The notes: generated by a model not told the origin, from the letters alone. DNA of 64,000 nt from Microtetraspora glauca (GCA_000721275.1 JOFO01000030.1:14249-78248); one strand, 5' to 3'; positions 32,595 through 41,823 are shown, counted from the first letter of the stretch. Made by a program: numbers and translations.

Positions 32595-34868
32595 TCAGGC
32601 CAGCAGGCCCGGGATCGTCGCCTCGTGGGCGGCGCGCAGCTCCTCCAGCGAGAGGCTGAACTCGCCCTGCACGTCGACCGTGTCGCCGTCGACGACACCG
32701 ATCCGGGTCGCGGGCAGGCCGCGGGCGCCGCACATGTCGGTGAAGCGGAGCTCCTCGCTGCGCGGGACGGCGACGACCGCGCGGCCCGCCGACTCCGAGA
32801 AGAGGAACGTGAAGGCGTCCAAGCCCTCCGGGACGACCAGGCGCGCGCCGTTCCCGCCGCGCAGGCAGGACTCGACGACCGCCTGCACGAGGCCGCCGTC
32901 GGACAGGTCGTGCGCCGCGTCGATCATGCCGTCGCGGGAGGCCGAGATCAGGATCTCGCCGAGCAGCTTCTCCCGGTCGAGGTCCACCGCCGGCGGCAGG
33001 CCGCCGAGGTGCTGGTGGATCACCTCGGACCAGGCCGAACCGCCGAACTCCTCCTTGGTGTCGCCGAGCAGGTAGAGGAGCTGGCCCTCTTCCGCGAAGG
33101 CGATGGGGGTGCGGCGGTTGACGTCGTCGATCACCCCGAGGACGGCCACGACCGGCGTCGGGTGGATGGCGACGTCGCCGGTCTGGTTGTACAGCGACAC
33201 GTTGCCGCCGGTGACCGGGGTGCCGAGCGCGAGGCAGCCGTCCGCGAGACCGCGGGTGGCCTCGGCGAACTGCCACATGACGGCCGGGTCCTCGGGCGAG
33301 CCGAAGTTCAGGCAGTCGGAGATTGCGAGCGGCTTGGCGCCGGAGGCGGCGACGTTGCGGTACGCCTCCGCCAGCGCGAGCTGCGCGCCGGTGTACGGGT
33401 CGAGCTTGGCGTACCGGCCGTTGCCGTCGGTCGCCATGGCCACGCCGAGGTTGGTCTCCTCGTCGATGCGGACCATGCCGGCGTCCTCGGGCTGCGCCAG
33501 GACCGTGTTGCCCTGCACGAACCGGTCGTACTGGTCCGTGATCCAGGACTTCGACGCCTGGTTCGGGGAGGAGACGAGCTTCAGGACCTGGTCCTTCAGC
33601 TCGGCGCCGTCCTTCGGCCGGGGCAGCTTGCCGGCGTCGTCGGCCTGGAGGGCGTCCTGCCACTCGGGGCGGGCGTACGGCCGGTGGTAGACCGGGCCCT
33701 CGTGGGCGACCGTGCGCGGCGGGACGTCGACGATCTGCTCGCCGTGCCAGAAGATCTCCAGGCGCTCGCCCTCGGTGACCTCACCGATGACGACCGCGAT
33801 GACGTCCCACTTCTCGCAGATCTCCAGGAAGCGGTCGACGTGCTGCGGCTCGACGATCGCGCACATGCGCTCCTGCGACTCGCTCATGAGGATCTCCTCG
33901 GGCGAGAGCGTCGCGTCGCGCAGGTGCACCTTGTCGAGGTCCACGCGCATGCCGCCGGAACCGGCGGAGGCCAGCTCGGACGTGGCGCAGGAGAGCCCGG
34001 CGCCGCCGAGGTCCTGGATGCCCGCGACCAGCTTCTCCTTGAAGATCTCCAGGGTGCACTCGATGAGGAGCTTCTCCTGGAAGGGGTCGCCGACCTGGAC
34101 GGCGGGGCGCTTGGTCGGCTTGGTGCCCGCGGCGTCAGCCGCTGATGGATCCGTGAAGGTCTCGGACGCGAGGACCGAGACGCCGCCGATGCCGTCGCCG
34201 CCGGTGCGGGCGCCGTACAGGATGACCTTGTTGCCGGGGCCGGAGGCCTTGGCGAGGTGGATGTCCTCGTGCTTCATCACGCCGATGCAGCCGGCGTTGA
34301 CCAGGGGGTTGCCCTGGTAGCAGGAGTCGAAGACGACCTCGCCGCCGATGTTGGGCAGGCCCAGGCAGTTGCCGTAGCCGCCGATGCCGGCGACGACACC
34401 GGGCAGCACGCGCTTGGTGTCGGGGTGGTCGGCCGCGCCGAAGCGGAGCGGGTCGACGACCGCGACCGGGCGGGCGCCCATGGCGAGGATGTCGCGGACG
34501 ATGCCGCCGACGCCGGTGGCCGCGCCTTGGTAGGGCTCGATGTACGAGGGGTGGTTGTGCGACTCGACCTTGAAGGTGACCGCGTACCCCTGGCCGACGT
34601 CGACGACGCCGGCGTTCTCGCCGATGCCGACGAGCATGGCGTCGTTCTCGGGGGTCTTCTCGCCGAACTGCTTCAGGTGGACCTTGCTGCTCTTGTAGGA
34701 GCAGTGCTCGGACCACATGACGGAGTACATGGCGAGCTCGGCGCCGGTGGGACGGCGGCCGAGGATCTCGCGGATGCGGGCGTACTCGTCCTCCTTGAGG
34801 CCGAGCTCCTTCCAGGGCTGCTCGCTGTCCGGCGTCTCGCTCGCGTGCTTGACGGTGTCGAGGCTCAT
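32595..34868 (-). CDS. purL: Phosphoribosylformylglycinamidine synthase subunit PurL
   Basis: 757 residues, the length of the small PurL type that works with PurS and PurQ. The complex converts FGAR, glutamine and ATP to FGAM. Typical blocks are [15 protein letters not shown] near the N-terminus (catalytic His), [51 protein letters not shown] and, in the second half, [17 protein letters not shown] and [19 protein letters not shown] 34868 overlaps the purQ stop by one base, so the two are translationally coupled. parS and a terminator follow its stop. Confidence 0.97.
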   Translation of the reverse strand: MSLDTVKHASETPDSEQPWKELGLKEDEYARIREILGRRPTGAELAMYSVMWSEHCSYKSSKVHLKQFGEKTPENDAMLVGIGENAGVVDVGQGYAVTFKVESHNHPSYIEPYQGAATGVGGIVRDILAMGARPVAVVDPLRFGAADHPDTKRVLPGVVAGIGGYGNCLGLPNIGGEVVFDSCYQGNPLVNAGCIGVMKHEDIHLAKASGPGNKVILYGARTGGDGIGGVSVLASETFTDPSAADAAGTKPTKRPAVQVGDPFQEKLLIECTLEIFKEKLVAGIQDLGGAGLSCATSELASAGSGGMRVDLDKVHLRDATLSPEEILMSESQERMCAIVEPQHVDRFLEICEKWDVIAVVIGEVTEGERLEIFWHGEQIVDVPPRTVAHEGPVYHRPYARPEWQDALQADDAGKLPRPKDGAELKDQVLKLVSSPNQASKSWITDQYDRFVQGNTVLAQPEDAGMVRIDEETNLGVAMATDGNGRYAKLDPYTGAQLALAEAYRNVAASGAKPLAISDCLNFGSPEDPAVMWQFAEATRGLADGCLALGTPVTGGNVSLYNQTGDVAIHPTPVVAVLGVIDDVNRRTPIAFAEEGQLLYLLGDTKEEFGGSAWSEVIHQHLGGLPPAVDLDREKLLGEILISASRDGMIDAAHDLSDGGLVQAVVESCLRGGNGARLVVPEGLDAFTFLFSESAGRAVVAVPRSEELRFTDMCGARGLPATRIGVVDGDTVDVQGEFSLSLEELRAAHEATIPGLLA

Positions 34869-35548
34869 CAGGCGTTGACCAGCTTCTTGAGGATCGAGGT
34901 GAAGAAACCGAGACCGTCCGTCTTGCCGGTGCCGATCAGCGGCTCGACGGCGTGCTCGGGGTGCGGCATGAGGCCGACCACGTTGCCCGCGGCGTTGGTG
35001 ATGCCCGCGATGTCACGGAGCGAGCCGTTGGGGTTCACGTCCAGGTAGCGGAAGGCCACCCGCCCCTCGGCCTCCAGCTCGTCGAGCACGCGCTCGTCGG
35101 CGACGTACCGGCCGTCCATGTTCTTGAGCGGGACCTCGATCTCCTGGCCCTCGGTGTAGTCCGAGGTCCAGGCGGTCTCCGCGTTCTCCACCCGCAGCTT
35201 CTGGTCGCGGCAGATGAAGTGGAGGTGGTTGTTGCGCAGCATGGCGCCCGGCAGCAGGTGGGCCTCGGTGAGGATCTGGAAGCCGTTGCAGATGCCGAGG
35301 ACCGGCATGCCGGCCTTCGCCTGCTCGATGATCGTCTCCATCACCGGCGAGAAGCGGGAGATGGCTCCGGCCCGCAGGTAGTCGCCGTAGGAGAAGCCGC
35401 CGGCGAGGACGACCGCGTCGACCTGCTTGAGGTCCTTGTCGCGGTGCCACAGCGACACCGGCTCGGCGCCCGCGAGGCGGGCGGCGCGCAGCGCGTCCTG
35501 GTCGTCGAGGGTTCCGGGGAACGTGACGACGCCGATGCGTGCGGTCAC
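34868..35548 (-). CDS. purQ: Phosphoribosylformylglycinamidine synthase glutaminase subunit PurQ
   Basis: 226 residues. This is the class I glutamine amidotransferase that supplies ammonia to PurL. The nucleophile sits in [12 protein letters not shown] (Cys), the N-terminus shows [12 protein letters not shown] and [16 protein letters not shown], and the C-terminal MPHPEHAVE gives the His-x-Glu of the triad. It overlaps purS by 4 bases upstream and purL by 1 base downstream, a tight three-gene operon. Confidence 0.97.
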   Translation of the reverse strand: MTARIGVVTFPGTLDDQDALRAARLAGAEPVSLWHRDKDLKQVDAVVLAGGFSYGDYLRAGAISRFSPVMETIIEQAKAGMPVLGICNGFQILTEAHLLPGAMLRNNHLHFICRDQKLRVENAETAWTSDYTEGQEIEVPLKNMDGRYVADERVLDELEAEGRVAFRYLDVNPNGSLRDIAGITNAAGNVVGLMPHPEHAVEPLIGTGKTDGLGFFTSILKKLVNA

Positions 35549-35790
35549 GACTCCACCTTCACGACGAAGTCTTCGATCACGGTGTTGGCGAGGAAGGTTT
35601 CGGCCATCTCATGGATGCGGGCGAGGGCGGCGTCGTCGACCGGTCCCTCCACCTCCAGCTCGAAGCGCTTCCCCTGACGGACGTCGGCGATCCCGGCGAA
35701 CCCGAGGCGGGGCAGTGCACGCTGCACCGCCTGTCCCTGCGGGTCGAGGATCTCCGGCTTGAGCATGACGTCGACTACGACGCGTGCCAC
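35545..35790 (-). CDS. purS: Phosphoribosylformylglycinamidine synthase subunit PurS
   Basis: 81 residues from GTG 35790, preferred because GGGAG lies 5 bases before it; an in-frame GTG 6 bases upstream overlaps that site. The sequence ([40 protein letters not shown]) is typical PurS, the small dimer that bridges PurQ and PurL and channels ammonia. It is the first gene of purS-purQ-purL. A dyad at 35848-35861 lies 58 bases upstream, where an operator is expected. Confidence 0.96.
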   Translation of the reverse strand: MARVVVDVMLKPEILDPQGQAVQRALPRLGFAGIADVRQGKRFELEVEGPVDDAALARIHEMAETFLANTVIEDFVVKVES

Positions 35791-35847
35791 TGGCACTCCC
35801 GGTGGTGTGTTGCGTGGGCGGTTCCCTCAGCGTACCTGCCTCCAAAT

Positions 35848-35861
35848 TCTACGCGGGTAGA
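35848..35861. promoter_or_regulatory. Pur-type dyad upstream of purS
   Basis: TCTAC-GCGG-GTAGA is a 5-bp inverted repeat 58 bases upstream of purS and agrees with the purF-upstream site at 11 of 14 bases. Confidence 0.45.
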
Positions 35862-36157
35862 GATCTGAAGGATCCTCCAAATGCCCAGCCGGAAGCCATA
35901 CCCCCACGATGATCCACTCGAAACCCGCACCCGCGCCCCGCGCACATGAAATGCGCGTGAAATATTGCACGGCTCATTGCCTCGGGACACGCTGAGACAA
36001 TTGACGGGGCTTCACAATGCGACACCCACCGCTGTACAAAGGATTCCCAAGGGAAACAGCATTGTCCCCGGGCAGCCATCGGCCTGGTGTCACCGCACGT
36101 CAGAGGCGCACCCACAGCCTCCGGCGGGTGACGGGCCACAGGAAAGGACCGATATCC
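35862..36157. other. Intergenic region between the purS operon and lsrL
   Basis: No gene supported. Locally AT-richer (for example GTGAAATATTGCACGG near 35950 and CAATTGACGGGG near 36000), as is common ahead of nucleoid-protein genes. TTGACG at 36001 could be a -35, but no convincing -10 lies at standard spacing. Confidence 0.45.
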
Positions 36158-36499
36158 GTGGCGCAGCGAGTTGTGGTCACCCTCTCCGATGACATCGACG
36201 GCGGAGAAGCGGCGGAAACGGTCGCGTTCGGGCTCGACGGGAAGATGTACGAGATCGACCTGAATGCTGCCAATGCAAAGAAACTCCGCAAGGCCCTCGC
36301 CCCCTACCTGGCGGCCGGGCGGAAGCAGACGGGCAAGGCGGCGTCCGGTGTGACGGGAACCACCGCCGGGCAGAAGCACACCACCCTCGCCCCCGACCCG
36401 GCGGCCGTCCGCGCCTGGGCCCAGTCCCACAAGATGGACGTGCCGGCCCGGGGCCGCATCCCCAAGCGGGTCTACGAGGCGTTCCGCGCGGCGAGCTGA
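36158..36499 (+). CDS. lsrL: Lsr2-family nucleoid-associated protein (lsrL type)
   Basis: 113 residues from GTG 36158, behind AAAGGA. The N-terminal dimerisation domain is AQRVVVTLSDDIDGGEAAET with VAFGLDGKMYEIDLNAANAK. The C-terminal DNA-binding domain is AVRAWAQSHKMDVPARGRIP, with the RGR AT-hook-like motif that inserts in the minor groove of AT-rich DNA. Lsr2 proteins silence foreign AT-rich genes. The position beside purS is where I remember the second Streptomyces paralogue, lsrL, rather than lsr2 itself, so I use that name with some caution. Confidence 0.9.
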   Translation: MAQRVVVTLSDDIDGGEAAETVAFGLDGKMYEIDLNAANAKKLRKALAPYLAAGRKQTGKAASGVTGTTAGQKHTTLAPDPAAVRAWAQSHKMDVPARGRIPKRVYEAFRAAS

Positions 36500-36566
36500 C
36501 GGCCCGCGCCCCCGGGGCCCGGCAGCGCCCTCCGGGAGGGCCGGGGCACGGCCCCGCGGAACGGAT

Positions 36567-36597
36567 TTGCGTTCCACCCCCCTTGATCGGCTAGAGT
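36567..36597 (+). promoter_or_regulatory. Predicted promoter of tRNA-Gly(UCC)
   Basis: TTGCGT (36567-36572), a 19-bp spacer and TAGAGT (36592-36597). The same -10 and the same spacing recur before the next tRNA-Gly. Confidence 0.45.
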
Positions 36598-36646
36598 CTG
36601 GATCACGCCGAGGGGCGAGGCCGCAAAGCCGAGTCCCACGCAGCGT

Positions 36647-36718
36647 GCGGGTGTAGTTCAGTAGTAGAACGTCCCCCTTCCAGGGGGAAGGCGCAGTGTG
36701 CGATCCCTGTCACCCGCT
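36647..36718 (+). tRNA. tRNA-Gly(UCC) with non-canonical D- and T-arms
   Basis: The acceptor GCGGGTG pairs with CACCCGC and the anticodon loop is CTTCCAG (UCC). The D-loop is AGTAGTA instead of the usual AATGGTA, so G18 is A. The T-loop reads GTGCGATC instead of GTTCGATC, so position 55 is G. The T-stem (CAGTG / CCTGT) hardly pairs in the standard register. The two changed bases normally contact each other (G18 with pseudouridine 55). CCA is not encoded. The tRNA-Gly(GCC) 82 bases downstream is fully standard. Confidence 0.88.
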
Positions 36719-36729
36719 CTGCATCACGG

Positions 36730-36760
36730 TTACCGACCACTCCGGTGGATCAGGTAGAGT
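36730..36760 (+). promoter_or_regulatory. Predicted promoter of tRNA-Gly(GCC)
   Basis: TTACCG (36730-36735), a 19-bp spacer and TAGAGT (36755-36760), about 40 bases ahead of the tRNA. Confidence 0.45.
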
Positions 36761-36799
36761 GGTGCTCGCACCGCCCGGTGAAAGCCGGTCGGGAGCAAT

Positions 36800-36872
36800 G
36801 CGGACGTGGCTCAGTTGGTAGAGCATCACCTTGCCAAGGTGAGGGTCGCGAGTTCGAATCTCGTCGTCCGCT
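36800..36872 (+). tRNA. tRNA-Gly(GCC), copy 1
   Basis: The acceptor GCGGACG pairs with CGTCCGC, the D-loop contains TTGG, the anticodon loop is TTGCCAA (GCC), the T-loop is GTTCGAATC and the discriminator is T. Identical to the copy at 40686-40758. Confidence 0.95.
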
Positions 36873-36877
36873 CAGGG

Positions 36878-36911
36878 AGAAGGACCCGTTTCTCAGGAAC
36901 CGGGTCCTTCT
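36878..36911 (+). terminator. 11-bp terminator after tRNA-Gly(GCC)
   Basis: AGAAGGACCCG pairs with CGGGTCCTTCT around a 12-base loop. Confidence 0.7.
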
Positions 36912-37007
36912 GCGTTTCCCGGCATTCTCCGCCCCCATGACATTTGTCAGTACGGGTGATGACACGGAGCACTCCCCTCCCCCGGCCGGGCACGGGAGGC
37001 TGGAGCC

Positions 37008-37958
37008 ATGACAGCCGAAGCCCAGACTCCCGCCATCGAGGCGACCGACCTCAGCCGCAGCTACGCCGGCGGCTTCGAGGCGGTGCGCGGCCTCTCCCTC
37101 ACCGTGCCCCGCGGCGAGATCTTCGCCCTCCTCGGCACCAACGGCGCCGGCAAGACCTCCACCGTCGAGCTCCTGGAGGGCCTCGCCGCCCCGACCGGCG
37201 GCACCGCCCGCGTCCTCGGCCACGACCCGTACCGCGAACGCGCCGCCGTCCGCCCCCGCATCGGCGTCATGCTCCAGGAGGGCGGCTTCCCCTCCGACCT
37301 CACCGTGGCCGAGACCGTACGCATGTGGGCCGGCTGCACCAGCGGCGCCCGCCCCGCCGCCGAGGCCCTGGGCGCCGTCGGCCTCACCGGCCGCGAGAAG
37401 GTGCGGATCAAGCAGCTGTCCGGCGGCGAGCGCCGCCGCCTCGACCTCGCCTGCGCCCTCCTCGGCCGCCCCGAGGTCCTCTTCCTCGACGAGCCCACCA
37501 CCGGACTCGACGCCGAGGGCCGCCGCGACACCTGGGACCTCGTCCGCGCCCTCCGCGACCAGGGCACCACCGTCCTCCTCACCACCCACTACCTGGAGGA
37601 GGCGGAGACCCTCGCCGACCGGCTCGCGATCATGCACCGCGGCCGGATCGTCCTCTCCGGCACCCCCGCCGAGGTCACCGCCGCCCAGCCCGCCCGGATC
37701 CGCTTCGCGCTCCCCGCCGGCGTGCCCGCCGCCCGGCTGCCGCTCGCGCTGAAGGCCGCCGAGGACGGCGACCGGATCGAGATCCGCACCCACGCCCTCC
37801 AGGACGACCTCACCGCGCTCCTCGGCTGGGCCCGCGACCACGACGTCCGGCTCGACGGCCTCGACGCCCGCTCCGCCTCCCTCGAAGAGGCGTTCCTCGA
37901 CATCGCCTCCCGCACGGAGGACACCCCCGCCGGCCAGAAGGAGACCGTGACCCGATGA
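37008..37958 (+). CDS. ABC transporter ATP-binding protein
   Basis: 316 residues. One nucleotide-binding domain with LLGTNGAGKTSTVE (Walker A), QLSGGERRRLDLA (signature), VLFLDEPTTGLD (Walker B) and TTHYLEEAE (H-loop). A C-terminal extension of about 90 residues is typical of drug- or lipid-export ATPases (DrrA-like). Its stop overlaps the start of the permease gene by 4 bases (ATGA), and a two-component system follows, so the four genes likely form one operon for export and its sensing. The substrate is unknown. Confidence 0.92.
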   Translation: MTAEAQTPAIEATDLSRSYAGGFEAVRGLSLTVPRGEIFALLGTNGAGKTSTVELLEGLAAPTGGTARVLGHDPYRERAAVRPRIGVMLQEGGFPSDLTVAETVRMWAGCTSGARPAAEALGAVGLTGREKVRIKQLSGGERRRLDLACALLGRPEVLFLDEPTTGLDAEGRRDTWDLVRALRDQGTTVLLTTHYLEEAETLADRLAIMHRGRIVLSGTPAEVTAAQPARIRFALPAGVPAARLPLALKAAEDGDRIEIRTHALQDDLTALLGWARDHDVRLDGLDARSASLEEAFLDIASRTEDTPAGQKETVTR

Positions 37959-38752
37959 GCGCCACCACCACGACCGGCGCCGGCCGGCCCTCCACCACCC
38001 TCACCCGGCTCGCCGCCCTCGGCCGCGCCGAACTCACCCTCCTCGGCCGCAACCGCAACAACCTCTTCGTCGCCGCCGCCATGCCGCTGCTGATGATCTT
38101 CCTGCTGCGGTCCTCCCTCCGGGGCCTCGACGAGGCCACCCTCGGCAGCTCCGTCGCCGCCGCCACCCTCATCGGCGGCACCGGCATGGTCCTGATGCTC
38201 GTCGTCTACATGAGCCTCACCTCCAGCCTCGTCGCCCGCCGCGAGGAACTGGTCCTCAAGCGGCTGCGGACCGGCGAGGCCACCGACCCCGAGATCCTGG
38301 CCGGCGCCGCCCTGCCCGCCACCGCCATCGCCCTCGCCCAGTGCGCGATCCTCACCGTCGGCGGCTTCACCCTGCTCGACGTCGCCGCGCCCGCCCGCCC
38401 CGACCTGCTCGTCCTCGGCCTCCTCGCCGCGATCGTGCTGCTCGCCGGGCTCGCCGCCGTCACCACCACCATCACCCGCACCGTCGAGAGCGCCGGCCTC
38501 ACCACCCTGCCGCTGTTCCTCGTCTCCTCCTTCGGCTCCGGCCTCTTCGTCCCCCGCGAGGCCCTGCCCGGCGCCGCCGCCGACATCGCCCAGCTGCTGC
38601 CGCTCAGCGGCGTCATGGAGTTCGTCCGGGCCGGCTGGCTCGGTACCGCCCACACGGGCAGCCTGCTCACCGCCGCGCTCAATACAGTGGCCTGGGGCGT
38701 CCTCACGGGGTGGGCGGTCCGCCGCTGGTTCCGCTGGGAGCCGCGGCGCTAG
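37955..38752 (+). CDS. ABC-2 type transporter permease
   Basis: 265 residues with six hydrophobic segments (for example NNLFVAAAMPLLMIFLLRSS, ALAQCAILTVGGFTLLDVAA, LLAAIVLLAGLAAVTTTITR and a last helix near NTVAWGVLTGWAVRRW). LPGAAADIAQLLPLSGVMEF is the conserved ABC-2 loop before the final helices. It pairs with the ATPase it overlaps. The histidine kinase gene starts 28 bases later. Confidence 0.9.
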   Translation: MSATTTTGAGRPSTTLTRLAALGRAELTLLGRNRNNLFVAAAMPLLMIFLLRSSLRGLDEATLGSSVAAATLIGGTGMVLMLVVYMSLTSSLVARREELVLKRLRTGEATDPEILAGAALPATAIALAQCAILTVGGFTLLDVAAPARPDLLVLGLLAAIVLLAGLAAVTTTITRTVESAGLTTLPLFLVSSFGSGLFVPREALPGAAADIAQLLPLSGVMEFVRAGWLGTAHTGSLLTAALNTVAWGVLTGWAVRRWFRWEPRR

Positions 38753-38780
38753 GGCGGGGACCGAGGGGAGAACGGGACGG

Positions 38781-40052
38781 ATGTCCGCGATGACGGGATG
38801 GTGGACCCGGCGCAGCGTCGCCGAGAAGGTCGAGCTGTACACCCGCTGGACCTTCCACCTCATGGCACCGGTCGAGCTCTTCGCGCTCAGCAGCGTCCCG
38901 CTCGGCGCCGGCGCGGACGGCGACCTCGACGCCGGGGCCGCCGCCGGCCTCACCCTGTGGGTCGTCGTCCACGCCGTACTCTGCGCGGCCGTCGCCTCGA
39001 AGAGCCTCGGCCGCACCACCGGCACGCGGGCCCGGCCCGTCCGGCTCGCCGTCGTCCTGGCCGCCGTCACCGCCGTCGCCGACCTCGTCATCGGCGCCCT
39101 GTGGGCGGCCCGGATCCTGCCCGACGGATCCGTCAACGGGAGCGTGATCGCCGTCAGCGCCGTCTTCACCGCCGGCTCGCTCGTCCTCTGCCTCGACCGG
39201 GTGCGGCACATGGCGTACGCGGTCGCCGGCACCGCCGTCGCCGCGGCGCTGCCCGTCCTCGTCTTCGGCCACGGGGCGGTGGAGTCGCTGGTCGCCTTGG
39301 CCGCGGTCCTCGTCGGCGGCGGAGGATACGCCGCGGCCTGCGGCTTCTCCTCCTGGCTGCTCGGCGTCGTCCAGGAGCTGGAGCGCTCCCGGGACCTCAA
39401 GGCCCGGCTGGCCGTCGCCGAGGAACGGCTCCGCTTCGGCCGCGACCTGCACGACGTCATGGGCCGCAACCTGTCGGTGATCGCCCTCAAGAGCGAGCTG
39501 GCCGTCCAGCTCACCCGGCGCGGCCGGCCCGAGGGCGTGGACCAGATGGTCGAGGTCCAGCGGATCGCCCAGGAGTCCCAGCGCGAGGTCCGGGAGGTCG
39601 TCCGCGGCTACCGGGAGGCCGACCTCCGGGTCGAGCTGGAGGGCGCCCGGGGCGTCCTCGACGCCGCCGGCATCGACTGCGCCGTCGACGCCCCCGCCGT
39701 CGACCTGCCCGCCCGGGTGCAGTCCGCGCTCGGCTGGGTCGTCCGCGAGACCACCACCAACGTGCTGCGGCACGGCGACGCCCGCCGCTGCGCGATCACC
39801 CTGCGGCGGACGGCGGACGAGGTGCTGCTGACCGTCGAGAACGACGGGGCCGAGGTACGCGACGGCTCCGGCGCCCCCGGCCGCACCGGCTCCGGTCTCG
39901 CCGGGCTCCGCGAACGGCTCGGCGCGGTCGGCGGCACCCTGGAGGCAGGGTTCGCGGACCGGCGCTCGTTCCGCGTCACCGCCCGCGTGCCGCTGGCCGT
40001 GCCGGAGCCGGCCGGCACCCGACACGAGCACGAGAAGGAGACGGTCGCGTGA
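38781..40052 (+). CDS. Sensor histidine kinase (HisKA_3 type)
   Basis: 423 residues. The N-terminal half has about five membrane helices with little extracytoplasmic sequence, as in DesK-like sensors of membrane or lipid state. The dimerisation/phosphoacceptor helix holds His in FGRDLHDVMGRNLSVIALKS, followed by the ATPase domain with VVRETTTNVLRHG (N-box), ENDGAEV and GSGLAGLRERL (G-box). It overlaps its response regulator by 4 bases (GTGA). With the ABC genes just upstream, it probably senses a membrane-active compound or lipid stress and controls the exporter. Confidence 0.92.
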   Translation: MSAMTGWWTRRSVAEKVELYTRWTFHLMAPVELFALSSVPLGAGADGDLDAGAAAGLTLWVVVHAVLCAAVASKSLGRTTGTRARPVRLAVVLAAVTAVADLVIGALWAARILPDGSVNGSVIAVSAVFTAGSLVLCLDRVRHMAYAVAGTAVAAALPVLVFGHGAVESLVALAAVLVGGGGYAAACGFSSWLLGVVQELERSRDLKARLAVAEERLRFGRDLHDVMGRNLSVIALKSELAVQLTRRGRPEGVDQMVEVQRIAQESQREVREVVRGYREADLRVELEGARGVLDAAGIDCAVDAPAVDLPARVQSALGWVVRETTTNVLRHGDARRCAITLRRTADEVLLTVENDGAEVRDGSGAPGRTGSGLAGLRERLGAVGGTLEAGFADRRSFRVTARVPLAVPEPAGTRHEHEKETVA

Positions 40053-40663
40053 CCGAGCCCGTACGCGTCCTGCTCGCCGACGACGAGCACCTGATCCGCG
40101 GGGCGCTCGCCGCCCTGCTCGCGCTGGAGGACGACCTGGTCGTCGTCGCCGAGGCCGCGACCGGCCCCGAGGCGCTCGCCATGGCCCGCGCCCACCGGCC
40201 CGACGTCGCCGTCCTCGACCTCCAGATGCCAGGGGCGGACGGTGTGACGGTGGCCACATCGATCCGGGACGAACTCCCCGGCTGCCGCACGATGATCGTG
40301 ACCAGCCACGGCCGCCCCGGACACCTCAAGCGGGCCCTCGCGGCGGGCGTCCGCGGCTTCGCCCCGAAGACCGTCAGCGCCCAGCGGCTGGCCGAGCTGA
40401 TCCGTACCGTGCACGCCGGAAACCGTTACGTGGACCCGGAGTTGGCGGCGGACGCGATCGCCGTCGGCGACTCCCCGCTGACCGCCCGCGAGGCCGAGGT
40501 GCTCGAACTCGCCGCCGACGGCGCCCCGGTCGCGGAGATCGCCCGGCGGGCCGCGCTCTCCCCCGGGACGGTCCGGAACTACCTCTCGTCCGCCGCCGCG
40601 AAGCTCGGTGCGGAGAACCGTCATGCCGCGGTGCGTCTCGCGCGGTCGAAAGGTTGGGTATAG
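40049..40663 (+). CDS. NarL/LuxR-family response regulator
   Basis: 204 residues from GTG 40049. The receiver domain has the acidic pair Asp11/Asp12 (LLADDEHLIRGAL), phosphoacceptor Asp57 (VAVLDLQMPGADGV), Thr in MIVTSHG and Lys in FAPKTVS. The C-terminal LuxR helix-turn-helix is LTAREAEVLELAADGAPVAE with LSPGTVRNYLSSAAAKLG. It is the partner of the overlapping kinase gene and should be the operon's transcription regulator. tRNA-Gly(GCC) begins 23 bases after its stop. Confidence 0.93.
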   Translation: MTEPVRVLLADDEHLIRGALAALLALEDDLVVVAEAATGPEALAMARAHRPDVAVLDLQMPGADGVTVATSIRDELPGCRTMIVTSHGRPGHLKRALAAGVRGFAPKTVSAQRLAELIRTVHAGNRYVDPELAADAIAVGDSPLTAREAEVLELAADGAPVAEIARRAALSPGTVRNYLSSAAAKLGAENRHAAVRLARSKGWV

Positions 40664-40685
40664 TTAGCAGCGCGCTACGGCGCAG

Positions 40686-40758
40686 GCGGACGTGGCTCAG
40701 TTGGTAGAGCATCACCTTGCCAAGGTGAGGGTCGCGAGTTCGAATCTCGTCGTCCGCT
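40686..40758 (+). tRNA. tRNA-Gly(GCC), copy 2
   Basis: Identical over 73 bases to 36800-36872. It starts 23 bases behind the response-regulator gene and ends at a 14-bp terminator. Confidence 0.95.
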
Positions 40759-40764
40759 CAGCGT

Positions 40765-40796
40765 GAAGGCCCCGGTTCTCAGGAACCGGGGCCTTC
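40765..40796 (+). terminator. 14-bp terminator between tRNA-Gly and purC
   Basis: GAAGGCCCCGGTTC pairs with GAACCGGGGCCTTC around TCAG, followed by GTCGTACG. It lies between convergent units, so it can serve purC as well. Confidence 0.85.
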
Positions 40797-40874
40797 GTCG
40801 TACGGGCGCGAGGGACGCGACCCGGCGCACCGGAGCCGTCCGGGCCCCGGCAAGGACCCGGACGGCGGGAGCTG

Positions 40875-41783
40875 CTAGAAGCTGTCGGACCAGGACTTGC
40901 CGGTCAGCAGCTCGTACGCCTCCAAGTACTTGGCCCGGGTGGCGTCCACGATCTCCTGCGGGAGCGCCGGCGGCGGCTGCTCGCTCTTCCGGTCCCAGCC
41001 GGAGGCCGGCGAGGTCAGCCAGTCCCGCACGAACTGCTTGTCGTACGAGGGCTGGGCGCGGCCCGGCTGCCACTGGCCGGCCGGCCAGAAGCGGGAGGAG
41101 TCCGGGGTCAGCACCTCGTCGGCGAGGACCAGGGAGCCGTTCTCGAAGCCGAACTCGAACTTGGTGTCGGCGAGGATGATGCCGCGCTCGCGGGCGATGT
41201 CCCGGGCCCGCGAGTAGACCGCGAGGGTCGTCTGGCGCAGCCGGGCGGCGGTCTCCGCGCCGACCTGGCGGGCCACCTCCTCGTACGAGACGTTCTCGTC
41301 GTGGTCGCCGACGGCGGCCTTGGTCGCCGGGGTGAAGATCGGCGCGGGCAGCTCGGAGCCGTCGGTCAGCCCCTCGGGCAGCGCCAGGCCGCAGACCGTG
41401 CGGGACTGCTCGTACTCGGCCAGGCCGGAGCCGGTCAGATAGCCGCGGGCGACGCACTCGACCGGGACCATGTCGAGGGACCTGCAGATCAGGGTGCGGC
41501 CCGCCCAGTCGGCGGGGGCGCCGGCCGGCAGCTCGGTGGAGAGCACGTGGTTCGGCGCCAGGTCGGACAGCTGGTCGAACCACCACAGCGACAGCTGGGT
41601 GAGGACGCGGCCCTTGTCCGGGATCTCGGTCGGCAGGACCCAGTCGAACGCGGACATGCGGTCGCTCGCCACCATCACGAGCTGGCCCGCCTCGTTCCGG
41701 TACAGGTCGCGCACCTTGCCCGTGTGCAGGTGGGTCAGGCCCGGGACCTCGACGGGCTCGGGCTTTTCTACGAATCCGGACAC
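40875..41783 (-). CDS. purC: Phosphoribosylaminoimidazole-succinocarboxamide synthase
   Basis: 302 residues from GTG 41783, behind GGAGG (4 bases). It joins CAIR with aspartate, using ATP, to give SAICAR. Characteristic blocks are LHTGKVRDLYRNEAGQLVMV, ASDRMSAFDWVLPTEIPDKG, VPVECVARGYLTGSG, GIILADTKFEFGFENG, VLTPDSSRFWPAGQ and SYDKQFVRDWL. The frame continues open upstream, but homology begins at this GTG. A 14-bp palindrome (41824-41837) lies 41 bases upstream. It is monocistronic. Confidence 0.96.
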   Translation of the reverse strand: MSGFVEKPEPVEVPGLTHLHTGKVRDLYRNEAGQLVMVASDRMSAFDWVLPTEIPDKGRVLTQLSLWWFDQLSDLAPNHVLSTELPAGAPADWAGRTLICRSLDMVPVECVARGYLTGSGLAEYEQSRTVCGLALPEGLTDGSELPAPIFTPATKAAVGDHDENVSYEEVARQVGAETAARLRQTTLAVYSRARDIARERGIILADTKFEFGFENGSLVLADEVLTPDSSRFWPAGQWQPGRAQPSYDKQFVRDWLTSPASGWDRKSEQPPPALPQEIVDATRAKYLEAYELLTGKSWSDSF

Positions 41784-41823
41784 GGTTCCTCCGCGTAGGT
41801 TGATCCAGGAACGGTCCGATTCT

